Below, piece by piece: positions 6,217 through 6,484 of a stretch of DNA of 6,484 bases. The stretch's first letter is position 1, and the number at the start of each line of letters is the position of its first letter. The notes beneath the pieces were generated by a model. That model was not told where the DNA came from, did no database searches, and saw only the letters and a program-made list of their open reading frames with translations. Origin of the DNA: a bacterium. GTDB taxonomy: Bacteria > Pseudomonadota > Gammaproteobacteria > Berkiellales > Berkiellaceae. The translations under genes were made by a program, and so were the position numbers. The stretch covers positions 1-6,484 of the forward strand of contig RFNU01000061.1 in NCBI GenBank assembly GCA_009927065.1, read 5' to 3'.

Positions 6217-6408
6217 AAAAAACCTTAGATAAAAAAAATTAAATATTAGATAATAAAAATGGGTCTTGGCTGTGAGATTGATTTAAGGTCGCTCTTAGCA
6301 AAAATCAGGGCTATTATCATTATTATTGGAATGAACCGCTGTGTGAGATTAGTATTCGTATGATAACACAATAGTGAACTACCCGCACATGAATGAGCGG
6401 GCTTCCGA
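6217..6408. other. Upstream region of rlmD between the gene and the mobile-element end
   Basis: It holds the rlmD leader (AAGG at 6226-6223) and A+T-rich DNA. TATTAT and similar -10-like hexamers occur on the minus strand around 6240-6265, but I found no acceptable -35 partner, so no promoter is called. TGTGAGATT occurs twice (in 6260-6285 and 6335-6355) in the same orientation. I see no gene; an apparent frame running through here on the minus strand lacks coding character. Confidence 0.5.
6382..6401 (-). repeat. GC-rich hairpin at the putative element end
   Basis: Arms CCCGC/GCGGG, extended by CA/TG across one A-A mismatch, close a TGAA loop. On the minus strand it is flanked by GGAAG and TAGTTCAC and starts 7 bases after the stop codon of the partial frame. 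It is proposed as the recognition hairpin and omega-RNA 3' stem of an IS200/IS605 element; a plain 3'-end hairpin is possible. Confidence 0.6.
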
Positions 6409-6484
6409 TTAGGCGACAGCAAGGATTCGCTGGTGTTTAATCTTCTTTTTTGACGCTTCATCGAGCACAGCACCTTGGGAGATT
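6409..6484 (-). CDS. C-terminal 24 residues of a protein, possibly TnpB, cut by the window edge
   Basis: The minus-strand frame is open from the right edge to the TAA at 6411-6409 and ends in KHQRILAVA. The visible part is polar and basic (a run of three lysines). Nothing diagnostic remains: the TnpB catalytic residues and zinc finger would lie further upstream, outside the window. The assignment rests on the hairpin downstream and on the fact that TnpB tails are often variable and basic. A different gene end is quite possible. Confidence 0.4.
   Translation of the reverse strand, partial: ISQGAVLDEASKKKIKHQRILAVA

Larger units (their letters stand above)
6374..6484 (-). mobile_element. Probable right end of an IS200/IS605-type (tnpB) element, continuing past the window
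   Basis: Read on the minus strand, an open frame ends in TAA (6411-6409) and is followed at once by GGAAGCCCGC, a stem-loop (CCCGC 6382-6386 with GCGGG 6397-6401, inner CA/TG extending it past an A-A mismatch), then GCGGGTAGTTCAC. A GAAGCCC...GGG-TAGTTCAC hairpin directly after the transposase-associated gene is, from memory, characteristic of the right end of IS200/IS605 elements that carry tnpB. In these elements the same region gives the 3' part of the guide (omega) RNA. The outer boundary near 6374 is set only by that motif. An ordinary gene with a terminator-like hairpin is the alternative, though the hairpin lacks a following T-run. Confidence 0.45.

Noticed and set aside
6246..6473. 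75-codon minus-strand frame upstream of rlmD
   Set aside because: It runs through the GC-rich hairpin and A+T-rich leader, is out of frame with the better-supported partial gene end, and has no protein-like composition or ribosome site.

Overview
This window is A+T-rich bacterial chromosomal DNA with compactly packed genes. The best guess is an alphaproteobacterium with a host-associated lifestyle (Holosporales-like). The main clue is the 23S rRNA methyltransferase, whose residue patterns (DPPRAGA, a VSCD-type catalytic loop, a DQFPFTPHLE-type C-terminus) recall alphaproteobacterial RlmD-like proteins. The low G+C content and a lineage-specific protein with a serine/arginine tail fit that picture. 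There is no rRNA, tRNA or phylogenetic marker in the window, so the taxonomy is an inference.

Layout. Positions 2-595 (+) hold the C-terminal part of an RsbW-like ATPase-domain protein that continues beyond the left edge. Its stop codon interlocks with that of a leftward gene pair, korA-korB (3325 to 592, minus strand). This pair encodes a complete two-subunit 2-oxoacid:ferredoxin oxidoreductase. korA is a gamma-alpha fusion, and korB retains the thiamine diphosphate motif and four iron-sulfur cysteines. Positions 3326-3842 are a 517-base non-coding gap filled by a highly palindromic element of about 376 bp. It has 35-base imperfect terminal inverted repeats, an internal 19-base inverted repeat and three TTGC-N4-GCAA palindromes. 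Beyond it, also on the minus strand, lie an unrecognised 342-residue protein (3843-4871) and an rlmD-like methyltransferase gene (4933-6216). At the right edge (6374-6484) is what looks like the end of an IS200/IS605-type element on the minus strand: the last 24 codons of an open frame followed by a GC-rich hairpin.

How the parts relate. KorA and KorB form one enzyme that couples oxidative decarboxylation of a 2-oxoacid to reduction of ferredoxin. They are translationally linked by a 23-base gene overlap with a strong internal Shine-Dalgarno. rlmD and the unknown gene may be co-transcribed, with a 61-base gap. No functional link between the oxidoreductase and the ATPase protein is visible beyond their touching ends. 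The most unusual material is the palindromic element between the unknown gene and korA, and the mobile-element end at the right edge.
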